In this document: piece after piece, positions 34,280 to 42,101 of the stretch
Layout of the letters: the number at the start of each line of letters is the position of its first letter
Position numbering within the stretch: position 1 is the first letter of the stretch
Source: Candidatus Poseidoniaceae archaeon
Lineage (GTDB): Archaea; Thermoplasmatota; Poseidoniia; Poseidoniales; Poseidoniaceae
Length of the DNA stretch: 42,101 nt
Assembly: GCA_029250305.1 (NCBI GenBank)
Contig: JAQXFM010000293.1
Span: 1 to 42,101, forward strand
Direction: 5' to 3'
The notes under the pieces: model-generated
Database searches by the model: none
Told to the model about the DNA's origin: nothing
The model's input: the letters and a program-made list of their open reading frames with translations, nothing else
Program-made: the position numbers and the translations under genes

Positions 34280-37200
34280 TCAACCTCGCCTTCGGAGCGG
34301 TCGAACGTACCCACTGTCGTCACTTCTGCGCTCATCCTTGGACAGAATGCCCGGAGCGGGCGGCGGCGTGTGATGATCCATGCCGAGCAAGCCACCTTGG
34401 CTTTCAACGACTTCAACATCGGCGTAGGATTCTGCTGCTTGCTTCGCTTCATCTTCGAGATCGGATGGCTCGCGCATTACGAGGTAGCCGAGAATAAGGG
34501 CCACACCAATCAGAGCGACGAAGGTTGCAAGGTCAGAACCGGCCTCTGTAAGCCAGCTCTTCCAATCATCAACGCTGAAATCTGACAGTGAAGGTGCAGC
34601 CGTCGGCGGCGTACTGACCTCAATGTCTTGGACCATTTCGGCGCACATGCCCAATCCATCACAGACCTGTAACATGAGGGTGTAAGCACCAGGATTCTCG
34701 TAGGTTGCCGAGACACGAGTTGCAGAACCAGAAAGCGGATCAACCCAATCATCGGCTGGATCTCCATTTCCATTTTCGTCAACTTCGATGTCCAAGTCCC
34801 ATCGGACAACAAGGTCTGGATTCAGTGATTCATCTCGATCGGAAATGGAACCATCGTCAACGTTGGTGTCACGGTACAGTGCAATACCAAGGTCCACCTC
34901 CAAATCGGAAACATTTGCTCCAAAGGCGTTTGAATCGCCGGAGAACAACTCATCAGGAATCAGAAGGTTGTGGATGACTGGTGGATGATCGACAAGAACA
35001 GTGAATGTTTCACGGCTGACATCGCCCGTTCCGAATGCGTCCCGAACGGTGAGCGTCACTGTGTATTCACCGGGGATGGTGTACGCATGCCATGGAGAAG
35101 GGTCGGAGTTGATTGGTGTCCCATCGCCAAAGTCCCATGTATACTGAACCAATCCATTCCACTCAGGCGACGCTGCTTCAAGCGGGATGTATTTTCCTTC
35201 AAACATACGGTCGCCGTCACGGGTGCCATCAGAATCGAAGTAGAGCAGGGTGTGAGGAGCGGCGTATGAGTCGCCCGCTTCGTTGAATGTTCTCGACCAC
35301 ATATCGGGCATTGTGCCCTCTTCGAAGGCCGTTGTGTCTGTCACAAGAGCCCCGTCAATCCAAGCGTCAAGGATACGAACGGAAATGATTGGCAACGGGT
35401 TGGCCATTTCGATGGTCATGATCCGAGGGCTGCTGGCTTCACCTGCTTCATCGAACACGACAAGGGTTGCGCTGTGCATTCCCGGTTCGGTGAAGGTGTG
35501 CGTCACCTGTGGGCGGTCTCCGAACGTACCGTCTGAAAACGACCAGTTGAACGTAAGATCTGATGAGTCACCAATCGTACCATCTGGGTCGAAGGAATCT
35601 CGACCATCAAACGTGTAAGGTGTGTCGACTTGGCCTTCTTCGACTCGGAAATCAACGGTCGAGGAACCTGTTGTTGCAGTCGTCCGAACGATGAAATCAC
35701 TCACTGGCAATTGGTTGTGAACCATGACGCTCAATGTTGTCGAAACTTGACTGCCATCATCGTCAGTCACCAAGAGACCAACAGATTTGAGCCCCGGTGT
35801 GTCCCATGCAGGCATCGGATTGGCGCTGTTCGAGGTGGTTGATGTGAAATCATCCGTTCGGTCACTGATGCCACCCTCGAGATTGACGCCTTCTGGGAAG
35901 GACCACTCGTAAGCAACGATTGTACCATCGTCATCAGCGAAGATGTCTGGCATGACAATCGCCGTGTAGGTGTATGTCGAGAGGTTATCGGAGAAGATTT
36001 GGAAAGGAATTCTGTTGTTGACAGTGACAGTGATTTCTTTGATGCCGGTGTTGATCCCATCCGATACGGTCAACGTGAGGTTGTAACTGACTTGCGTGCC
36101 AGAAATATCGCCCCATTCGTGGGCATATTCGTACGCACCGACACCCGAGTCAACCGTTCCATCGCCCCAATCCCAAGAATAGTCTAATTGAGCAGTTGGC
36201 ACATTGTCAACGGTTCGAGCCGCTGAGAAAAGGATGAGCTGATTGGTAAGAATGTTGATTTCATTCTCAATCACGATGTTGTTGACGGTGATGATTGGCA
36301 ACGGAGGCGTAGAATCGCTTACGTTAATCTGCAACACGGATGTCTCAGACCAGGTGTTTCCTTGGTCCATCACCCGCAGTGTCACATTGTAGAGACCGGT
36401 GTCTTCGTAGGCCCTGAGCGGGGACTTCAGGCCCGAAGTGGTGTTGTCACCAAAATCCCAGGCATAGGCGATTGGAGCATCGAGGTATGGGAGGGAGTTG
36501 TTATCGAGCGATAAGCCCCAAGCATCGAACCCGTCACCTGCGAATTGAACATTCTCCCATGTTTGAGTGGCGTTGGGATCAAGCGTACCATTGGCGGTTG
36601 GTTTCATGTTGTTGAGAACCTGTGGTGCGGTCGTGATGCTGTCAACGGTGGTGCCAATCATGTCAACCATTTGCATCTTGAATGTGTATTGTCCGTTCAG
36701 TGGAGCGGTGAACCAAAAGGATTCGTTTGTAGCAACACCGCCGCCAGCAGCCACACGCTTTGTGAGGCGATCGACTTCGACACCTGAGGCATCAAGCACC
36801 TGCATGGTCACATCAAGATCTTCAAAGAAAGCATTTGAGAAGACTTCGTAATCGATTCGGGCGGTGTCCGGGGAACCATCGCCATCACGGTCGATTTGTG
36901 CATCGGTTGCGGTGAGGGTCAGGCTTGCCGGCGAAGTGATTCGTGCCGCTTCGATGTCCACGGTGCCTTGTGGGTAGGATGAACCACACGATGTGTAATC
37001 ACAATCCGCAACGGTGCTTGCGTACCAGGTGATGGCCCAAACTTCGTTTGTGAGGTTACCAAAACCAGGAACGAGGGCTGTTGCTACGTTGTTCTGGAAG
37101 TTCAGGTCGGTCACCGACCAAAGTCCATCAGCTGTCGACTGACTCACGACAACCCCGTCAAATTGACTCACATCAGCGGTCAAGCGCATGGTGAGCGGCG

Positions 37201-38488
37201 CAGGAGAGGCACTGCCAGGAGTGAACTTGAAGGCTCGAATACCCCATCCTTCGACGGAATGACCGGTCGAAGACCATGGTCCAGCCCAATCGCTGTTTGT
37301 ATCTGCAGGCTGCACCCGACAGAATGAACCGCTTGAGCAGGTAGGGGTAAGATCCAGATTGGAGAACCCATAGATCCCTTGTGGAGAGTCAAGCACGGCT
37401 GCGATTGAGAAATTCGCAAAGATTTCACCCATCGTGCGTCCAAGCATACCGCTTTGACCGCTCACTGGTGAAAGGGCGAGGTTTTCAACACTCAACCCGC
37501 CTGTGGCAGAATCTTGGACCAGTTGGCGCACTGCTGGCCCACCGCCGAGATGATCAGCAAGGTACATCGTGAAAATGAATCCAGCGCCGTAGTCTGCGAA
37601 TCGTTGGTTCCACCATCGAACAGAGAGTTCTGAAGAGGCCGTCCACTGGTTGAGATGGGAAACAAGAGTGGAATCTGCACCAAAGCAAAGGTAAATTGCG
37701 ACGTCTGCATTTCCTTCATCAATCCAGAGGTTTTCGTAAGGATCCTGTGCATTGTGGAGCAGGTGTTCCATTTCGTGGGCAAGAATGGACTTACCCCAAG
37801 AAAGTGTGATGTCTGCATAGTCGACGTACACAGCCTCACGGGCGGTCGCCAATGAAGGTGCGAAGTAACCCCCGATGTTGTAGGCTCCATCAATGTCGTA
37901 AATGACGATTTGAACCTGACAGTTGTTATCGACATCGGGCGGAGCAAGGCCACGACCGTCCGAGTAATCTTTTCCATAATAGGTCGTCATTGTCGGGTAG
38001 ATGGTGCTGTCCCACGATGACGCAAGATTGTTCAAAACGGTGGAAGAAAGCGTCCGTCCGCTCTGCACCAAGAAGGCAACGGTGTTGGTGGTTTTAGCCA
38101 CATAGACATCGATTGAGCCACCCGAAGTTGGCACTGTGAGTTGGTCGTTGACAACATGCGGGTTGCATGCACGGCCGGCAGCCCTGGCCGATGTTTGAGG
38201 GGCGATGACCATCTCTTCAGCACCTGGCCGGCCTTCTTCGATCCAAGCATTCTTCAAGAACGAAAAAGCGGAAACGACTGGCATTTCTTCTTCGATCATG
38301 ATGTATTCTCGGCCCTCTGACGGGTCGAAATCAGCAATATCTCCAATCACTGAGCCGCCCGCGCTGTAGGCTTCAATCTCTTCGGAATCGGGTGACGCAG
38401 CGGCTGCTGGCGCCAGAATTGGCACAAACGCAGCTGCGAATAAAATGGTCACGAGGAAGAAGGCGGATGTAGAGCGCGGTTCCGACAT
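34280..38488 (-). CDS. large secreted metallopeptidase with PKD-type domains and C-terminal membrane anchor
   Basis: 1402 residues. The signal peptide lies at about 10-32 (FFLVTILFAAAFVPILAPAAAA) and is followed by a propeptide-like region. The peptidase has the zinc motif H238-E-M-E-H242 and a downstream WIDEGNAD with Glu258 as the probable third ligand, the gluzincin arrangement seen in M6/peptidase-MA-type enzymes. Beyond it come about six PKD-like or Ig-like repeats around residues 675, 775, 860, 985, 1120 and 1230; the best are WDFGDNT, WDWGDGT, WSFSDGT and WDFGDGT. A membrane helix near 1310-1333 ends the protein, with a short cytosolic tail. ATG 38488 is chosen because GAGGTG lies 6 bp upstream. 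It probably degrades extracellular protein in the sea, as in other Marine Group II genomes (inference). Confidence 0.85.
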   Translation of the reverse strand: MSEPRSTSAFFLVTILFAAAFVPILAPAAAASPDSEEIEAYSAGGSVIGDIADFDPSEGREYIMIEEEMPVVSAFSFLKNAWIEEGRPGAEEMVIAPQTSARAAGRACNPHVVNDQLTVPTSGGSIDVYVAKTTNTVAFLVQSGRTLSSTVLNNLASSWDSTIYPTMTTYYGKDYSDGRGLAPPDVDNNCQVQIVIYDIDGAYNIGGYFAPSLATAREAVYVDYADITLSWGKSILAHEMEHLLHNAQDPYENLWIDEGNADVAIYLCFGADSTLVSHLNQWTASSELSVRWWNQRFADYGAGFIFTMYLADHLGGGPAVRQLVQDSATGGLSVENLALSPVSGQSGMLGRTMGEIFANFSIAAVLDSPQGIYGFSNLDLTPTCSSGSFCRVQPADTNSDWAGPWSSTGHSVEGWGIRAFKFTPGSASPAPLTMRLTADVSQFDGVVVSQSTADGLWSVTDLNFQNNVATALVPGFGNLTNEVWAITWYASTVADCDYTSCGSSYPQGTVDIEAARITSPASLTLTATDAQIDRDGDGSPDTARIDYEVFSNAFFEDLDVTMQVLDASGVEVDRLTKRVAAGGGVATNESFWFTAPLNGQYTFKMQMVDMIGTTVDSITTAPQVLNNMKPTANGTLDPNATQTWENVQFAGDGFDAWGLSLDNNSLPYLDAPIAYAWDFGDNTTSGLKSPLRAYEDTGLYNVTLRVMDQGNTWSETSVLQINVSDSTPPLPIITVNNIVIENEINILTNQLILFSAARTVDNVPTAQLDYSWDWGDGTVDSGVGAYEYAHEWGDISGTQVSYNLTLTVSDGINTGIKEITVTVNNRIPFQIFSDNLSTYTYTAIVMPDIFADDDGTIVAYEWSFPEGVNLEGGISDRTDDFTSTTSNSANPMPAWDTPGLKSVGLLVTDDDGSQVSTTLSVMVHNQLPVSDFIVRTTATTGSSTVDFRVEEGQVDTPYTFDGRDSFDPDGTIGDSSDLTFNWSFSDGTFGDRPQVTHTFTEPGMHSATLVVFDEAGEASSPRIMTIEMANPLPIISVRILDAWIDGALVTDTTAFEEGTMPDMWSRTFNEAGDSYAAPHTLLYFDSDGTRDGDRMFEGKYIPLEAASPEWNGLVQYTWDFGDGTPINSDPSPWHAYTIPGEYTVTLTVRDAFGTGDVSRETFTVLVDHPPVIHNLLIPDELFSGDSNAFGANVSDLEVDLGIALYRDTNVDDGSISDRDESLNPDLVVRWDLDIEVDENGNGDPADDWVDPLSGSATRVSATYENPGAYTLMLQVCDGLGMCAEMVQDIEVSTPPTAAPSLSDFSVDDWKSWLTEAGSDLATFVALIGVALILGYLVMREPSDLEDEAKQAAESYADVEVVESQGGLLGMDHHTPPPAPGILSKDERRSDDSGYVRPLRRRG

Positions 38489-38544
38489 TGATGACACCTC
38501 AGGCATTCGCATTACTGCTTAACAACTGCACGACTTGAAATGAG

Positions 38545-38554
38545 GTATTTAAGA
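38545..38554 (+). promoter_or_regulatory. TATA box placing a leaderless or near-leaderless transcript for the M28-like gene
   Basis: GTATTTAAGA at 38545-38554 is a good archaeal TATA element. Transcription would begin about 25 bp downstream of its centre, near 38575, which is at or just before the ATG at 38577. No ribosome site is seen, consistent with leaderless translation. Confidence 0.5.
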
Positions 38555-38576
38555 CTGGGTCTATGAGGCTTCACAC

Positions 38577-39806
38577 ATGCTCACGCGAGACCGGGCGGTT
38601 TCACCCCCCTCTAACAAGGCCACAGCAGCGATTATTCTCTCTGCTTTTCTTGTCCTTTCCTGTGCAAGCCTCGCTCAAGCCCAAACCATCTCCGCACCAT
38701 ACAGCGCCGTTCTACCTTGTGACTTTGTCGAATCGCTGGAATTTAACGGCACGAACGCCAATGCCTCCATCACAGAGCAAGTTGAACTTGGCCCACGGAC
38801 GACGGGATCAAACGGAAGCGCCGCCCTTCGCACCATCATTCACGCTCAACTTCCCCAGTGGGATGTAACAAACAACACCTACACAGAAGACAACATCACG
38901 TTCACGAATGTCGTCGCTACATTTGCCCCCGAAGGAACCAATGAGTCCACCCCCCGTGTTGTGCTCGTTGCCCACTATGACTCAAGGGATGTTGCTGAGC
39001 GAGACCCAGATGTCAATCGGACGATGGATCCGATCCCCGGAGCGAATGATGCTGCAAGTGGTGTTGCTGTTCTCCTCGAACTCGGCCGAATTATTCCTTT
39101 CATGAACCTTGGTTATGAAGTCGAATTGTTGTTTACAGATGCTGAAGATCAGAACTACTCATCAGGTTCGTTGTACGGAGCGAAGGCATGGGTGAATGCT
39201 CAATCTGACGAACAAGTCAACCGAACCACCGCCTTTGTGGTGGTTGATATGGTCGGAGATGAGTTCCTGCAATTGACTCACGTCTACCCAGGTGACGTAG
39301 CACTCTGGACAACAATCGCACCATTGGCATCCGCCCTTGGACTCATGGACACAAAGGAAGACTGCAACGGCAACCTCGGACGTGACATCGTGAACCTATC
39401 CATCAGCACCGGCGTCATCGACGACCATGTGCCAGCCCTCAACAGGGGCATCCATGCCATTGACCTCATCGACATCCGATTTGGCGAGGGGGCTGAACCG
39501 TTCGAGGGATATTGGCACACGCACGAAGACACCCCTGACAAGGTCCGGGCTGAATCGCTCCGGGACGTTGGCTTGCTGGTTGAACTCGGCCTGCGATCGG
39601 AGGCTTGGATTTACGACTTCCAGTCGCTCGAGGAACCTGAAGATGATTCGACCCAACTTGATGACAATGAGCAAGATTTGAATAAAGAAGAAATGGAAGT
39701 AGAGCGATACACAGGACTTGGCGTTACAGCGCTTATTGGCGTCCTTGGAGCAATGGTCTTGATGGTCGTGCTTTCGCTTTCTGTGAATTTGAAACGTGAA
39801 CAATAA
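38577..39806 (+). CDS. secreted glutaminyl cyclase/M28-like zinc enzyme with membrane anchor
   Basis: 409 residues. The signal segment is ATAAIILSAFLVLSCASLAQA. The enzyme domain carries the M28/glutaminyl-peptide cyclotransferase pattern: VVLVAHYDSRD, GANDAASGVAVLLEL (Asp ligand), LLFTDAEDQ (acidic catalytic/ligand pair), IDDHVPALNRGIHAIDLIDIRF, and WHTHEDTPDKV (His ligand). The IDDHVPALNRGI segment and the single-zinc type pattern favour the glutaminyl cyclase branch over an aminopeptidase. The C-terminus has an acidic linker (EEPEDDSTQLDDNEQD) and a membrane helix (TGLGVTALIGVLGAMVLMVVLSL). The Cys in VLSCAS could be a lipobox, but this is weak. It sits divergently next to the large peptidase. 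Confidence 0.82.
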   Translation: MLTRDRAVSPPSNKATAAIILSAFLVLSCASLAQAQTISAPYSAVLPCDFVESLEFNGTNANASITEQVELGPRTTGSNGSAALRTIIHAQLPQWDVTNNTYTEDNITFTNVVATFAPEGTNESTPRVVLVAHYDSRDVAERDPDVNRTMDPIPGANDAASGVAVLLELGRIIPFMNLGYEVELLFTDAEDQNYSSGSLYGAKAWVNAQSDEQVNRTTAFVVVDMVGDEFLQLTHVYPGDVALWTTIAPLASALGLMDTKEDCNGNLGRDIVNLSISTGVIDDHVPALNRGIHAIDLIDIRFGEGAEPFEGYWHTHEDTPDKVRAESLRDVGLLVELGLRSEAWIYDFQSLEEPEDDSTQLDDNEQDLNKEEMEVERYTGLGVTALIGVLGAMVLMVVLSLSVNLKREQ

Positions 39807-39875
39807 AGCGCGGACACGAAGGGAAAGGCGTATTATCCGCGCACGCACCGAGTTCAATACAGCGGGGGGGTGACG

Positions 39876-40757
39876 ATGGCGGAAGATTCTGAATTCGACG
39901 AACGCCGGGAAGCCTTGAAAGCCCGCGTCCAAGCCCAAATCGAGGCTTCGAAAATGGCCAAACTGGAACGCCAACAAAGCGCTGCAGAAGAACTCGTGGT
40001 CGATGAATCCGATCTTAATGCTGCCATCCAGGAAGCCAACGATGAATTCAACGAACAAATGGCGTCGATGGACAGAGCAAATGCTTCGCAACTCCGAACC
40101 CTCGCAGCATCACTGATCCTCGTGGGCAGCATTTTGGGAATGGCATCCGGGGGATTGATTCTCCAAGGAAACCCTGCGGACCTCATCAACGCATTCAGTG
40201 TGCTTGGCAGCGATGAAGCAGTCGATGTTTCAGGCATTGCCCTCGAACCAGACGGCACCGCTGTCTCGGGGGTCGAAGTGGAGTTGATGAGCAAAGATAC
40301 GGGTGAAGTCATCGGCGCCACCACAACTGATGCGAACGGGTATTTTTGGTTCAAATCAATCGATATCGGCGAGTTACAACTCACCTATACCCTCGACGGT
40401 TACACCACTGTCGAACGAATCTTCATCCCCGACGGAGCCCAAGTTAACCCTGCAACCATGCGCGAAGGCACAGGGACAGTGGTCGAAAACGAAATCGTCG
40501 AAAGAGATGGTTGGAATGCTGAAAGTGCTGTTGCATTGTCAACCGCAGTTGGTGTCTTGACAGTTCTCACGGGGCTGGTTGGCGTCCAAGCGGCTGTCGA
40601 AGCTCGGAGGGCAAAACGCTACAGGCGAACACAATACCTCGCAGGACTTGCGTTGTTCAGTCGAGGTTTGATTCTGTTTGGACCAGCGCTTATTCTCGCA
40701 GGCATGATCTTGCTGATGAAATCACGTGACCAATTTTCAGATATTGGCGGTGAGTGA
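39876..40757 (+). CDS. membrane protein with carboxypeptidase-regulatory-like (CarboxypepD_reg) domain
   Basis: 293 residues. ATG 39876 follows the G-rich ribosome site GGGGGGGTGA; GTG 39870 is possible. Residues 1-75 are a charged coiled coil (EALKARVQAQIEASKMAKLERQ). A membrane helix follows at about 74-92 (LAASLILVGSILGMASGGLIL). Next is an extracytoplasmic beta-sandwich with the pattern VSGIALEPDGTAVSGVEVELM...TTTDANGYFWFKSI...GELQLTYTLDGY, which fits the CarboxypepD regulatory-like family. Three more helices near 215-285 follow (SAVALSTAVGVLTVLTGLV; YLAGLALFSRGLILFGPALIL). It ends immediately before the thymidylate kinase ATG (TGA-ATG). No enzyme site is seen; it may be a structural or scaffold protein. 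Confidence 0.78.
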   Translation: MAEDSEFDERREALKARVQAQIEASKMAKLERQQSAAEELVVDESDLNAAIQEANDEFNEQMASMDRANASQLRTLAASLILVGSILGMASGGLILQGNPADLINAFSVLGSDEAVDVSGIALEPDGTAVSGVEVELMSKDTGEVIGATTTDANGYFWFKSIDIGELQLTYTLDGYTTVERIFIPDGAQVNPATMREGTGTVVENEIVERDGWNAESAVALSTAVGVLTVLTGLVGVQAAVEARRAKRYRRTQYLAGLALFSRGLILFGPALILAGMILLMKSRDQFSDIGGE

Positions 40758-42101
40758 ATGTACCTCATCAGCGTCGAAGGTGGCGACGGTTCTGGCAAGG
40801 GGGAAGCAGCGCGCCTCCTTCTTGAATTAGCGGCCGAATTTCCGTTTCCTGAAATCCACGCCACACATGAGCCAAGGCGCCACAGTGAACTTGGTAAGTT
40901 GGCTCTTACTTCAGTAAAGCTCGGGGACAAAACCCCCTTGGAAGAAGCCGGTCTTTTTGCAGCCGATCGCCTTGATCACTCTCACACTTGGATTCGGCCA
41001 TTGCTCGAACAAGGCCACATTGTCATTTCCGATCGAAACATCCACTCGTCCCTCATCTACCAAGGCGTTGTTGGAAAATTGGGCGTGGACCAGGTCGCCA
41101 AGATGAACGCTGCTGCAATGATTCCAGACCTTGTCCTTTGGATCGACTGTGACCCTGACAAGGCCATCAAAAGAATTCGAACCGGCACCTTGCGGATGAC
41201 AAGTCAAAAGCAAGAGTATTTCGAAACACCAGAGATTCAAACAACGATTCGCCAAGGCTTCAACGATCTCTTGTCCGGAAAAATTAGCGTTCCTGCACCC
41301 TTCGACCGATGTTGCGTCGTAGGCCCAATCCTCAACGAGGGCGGTCTTGATGATCTGAAGAAAAAGTTGAGAACTGAACTTCGAGCGTTCTTCAATCGAA
41401 AACCAGCGCCGCTCAATGTTGACCCTGATGAAGTCGACCGCCATCTCCTCGACACGTTGGTCAGGGATGTCAAAAAACAAACAAGGCTCCCAGGTGCGCC
41501 TCAAGAGCGAACAGCCATCCACATTGGTTGGCTCTCCGGCCGCTCCCCTGCACAATGGATGAAAGAAGCGGAGGAAAAGTGGCCCGTGGAAAGCGCTCGA
41601 GCGTACGACGTCCCAGCCACACCCCACGCCCAATCATGCTGGTCCGTGCTTGGCACCCTTTCACTCATTGTTGGTTCGAGCGAAGTTCCACGCCTGCACC
41701 GCGCCTTTGGGCCTCACCGAATGGTCACACAACGCCACACGCAACGGTTGGTCAAATGGCTCGAGGAAGAACGATGGATCCACAAACAACAATCGCACGT
41801 TCCATTTGCGGAGGCTCAAGTTTTCAAATTGCGAGATGAACGACTGGGTTATGGCCGACTTGCCCTAGCCATGTGGCCACTGAGGGCCCAACTTGCCTCA
41901 TGGCGGCGTGCGAATCCGGATGCTGAATGGCGCGAGGCTCTACCTGCAATCGCCCATCCAGAAGACGGACGAACACCTCCACCTGCTGTTCGAAAGGGTC
42001 TTGAAGACATCACGAAAAGACTGCACATGCTTTCAAGCGGCCATGAAAACTGCCCAGTGCCAACATCGGTGGAAGAACTCCTTGCATGGTGGAAATTGCC
42101 A
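40758..42101 (+). CDS. tmk: thymidylate kinase with long C-terminal extension, 3' end cut by window edge
   Basis: The frame opens with ATG at 40758, directly after the preceding stop, and stays open to the last base (448 codons, no stop). Residues 1 to about 205 are a thymidylate kinase, which phosphorylates dTMP to dTDP. It has the P-loop EGGDGSGKG (8-15), HEPRR, the DRN motif VISDRNIHSSLIYQG (D92-R93), and a LID-like segment RIRTGTLRMTSQKQEYF. Residues 205-448 do not belong to the kinase fold. They are rich in Trp and Arg and include a winged-helix-like stretch (VLGTLSLIV...QRHTQRLVKWLEEERWIHK, about 296-340). The usual enzyme is about 200-215 residues. The gene may be co-transcribed with the membrane protein upstream. 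End and full domain content unknown. Confidence 0.88.
   Translation, partial: MYLISVEGGDGSGKGEAARLLLELAAEFPFPEIHATHEPRRHSELGKLALTSVKLGDKTPLEEAGLFAADRLDHSHTWIRPLLEQGHIVISDRNIHSSLIYQGVVGKLGVDQVAKMNAAAMIPDLVLWIDCDPDKAIKRIRTGTLRMTSQKQEYFETPEIQTTIRQGFNDLLSGKISVPAPFDRCCVVGPILNEGGLDDLKKKLRTELRAFFNRKPAPLNVDPDEVDRHLLDTLVRDVKKQTRLPGAPQERTAIHIGWLSGRSPAQWMKEAEEKWPVESARAYDVPATPHAQSCWSVLGTLSLIVGSSEVPRLHRAFGPHRMVTQRHTQRLVKWLEEERWIHKQQSHVPFAEAQVFKLRDERLGYGRLALAMWPLRAQLASWRRANPDAEWREALPAIAHPEDGRTPPPAVRKGLEDITKRLHMLSSGHENCPVPTSVEELLAWWKLP

Noticed and set aside
38563..38868. 101-codon plus-strand frame starting at 38563
   Set aside because: It overlaps the M28-like gene in another frame; the 38577 frame has the signal peptide and enzyme motifs.
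1..42101. CRISPR arrays, insertion sequences or integrated virus
   Set aside because: No regularly spaced repeats, transposase or integrase genes, or terminal inverted repeats were seen; the phage-like impression at 11176-11529 stands alone.

Overview
The window reads as a chromosomal segment of a marine Euryarchaeon. The best fit is Marine Group II (Candidatus Poseidoniales). This placement is inferred from gene content and was not tested by phylogeny. Archaeal markers are a polyprenyl (GGPP-type) synthase paired with a geranylgeranyl reductase for ether lipids, an RPA-type single-strand-binding protein with its RPA-associated partner, a Hel308-like helicase next to the KEOPS subunit Cgi121, a class III signal-peptide pilin, a type I 3-dehydroquinate dehydratase and TATA/BRE promoters. 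A bacterial-type gyrB-gyrA operon and long secreted PKD proteins fit the same group. Genes are tightly packed, often overlapping by 4 to 11 bp, and many have Shine-Dalgarno sequences.

Layout. 1-2691: the 5' part of aroA (minus, cut by the window edge) diverges from moaA, which abuts a lone pilin gene. 2766-4904: ether-lipid pair, polyprenyl synthase then geranylgeranyl reductase (minus). 4984-6105: a HemC-fold protein that has lost the catalytic aspartate and the cofactor cysteine. 6078-8606: a helical unknown and a protein with three SAP-like modules. 8607-14214: a minus-strand run of RPA, RPA-associated protein, a small unknown, two T2SSF membrane platform proteins and a TadA/ArlI-like ATPase. 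14406-17254: TldD and TldE. 17303-20495: Hel308-like helicase overlapping Cgi121. 20587-25744: a TerB-like membrane protein, a large surface protein, a SprT-like metalloprotein, a hotdog thioesterase and an AspA/M14-like metallohydrolase. 25745-26998: a LeuA-family DRE-TIM enzyme. 27083-31817: gyrB-gyrA, with an EF-hand at the GyrA C-terminus. 31818-32163: a 346-bp divergent control region. 32164-32961: aroD. 32967-40757: secreted or membrane proteins, including a 1402-residue PKD metallopeptidase and a glutaminyl-cyclase/M28-like enzyme. 40758-end: thymidylate kinase with a long C-terminal extension, running off the window.

As a whole, the segment combines housekeeping (shikimate pathway, molybdopterin, ether lipids, DNA topology and repair, tRNA modification) with a surface/secretion theme (pilin, T2SSF/ATPase machine, secreted peptidases). 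The most unusual items are the inactive-looking HemC homologue, the EF-hand on GyrA, the thymidylate kinase fusion, and the RPA operon running directly into a pilus/secretion motor. I found no CRISPR array, no convincing tRNA or rRNA, and no insertion sequence.
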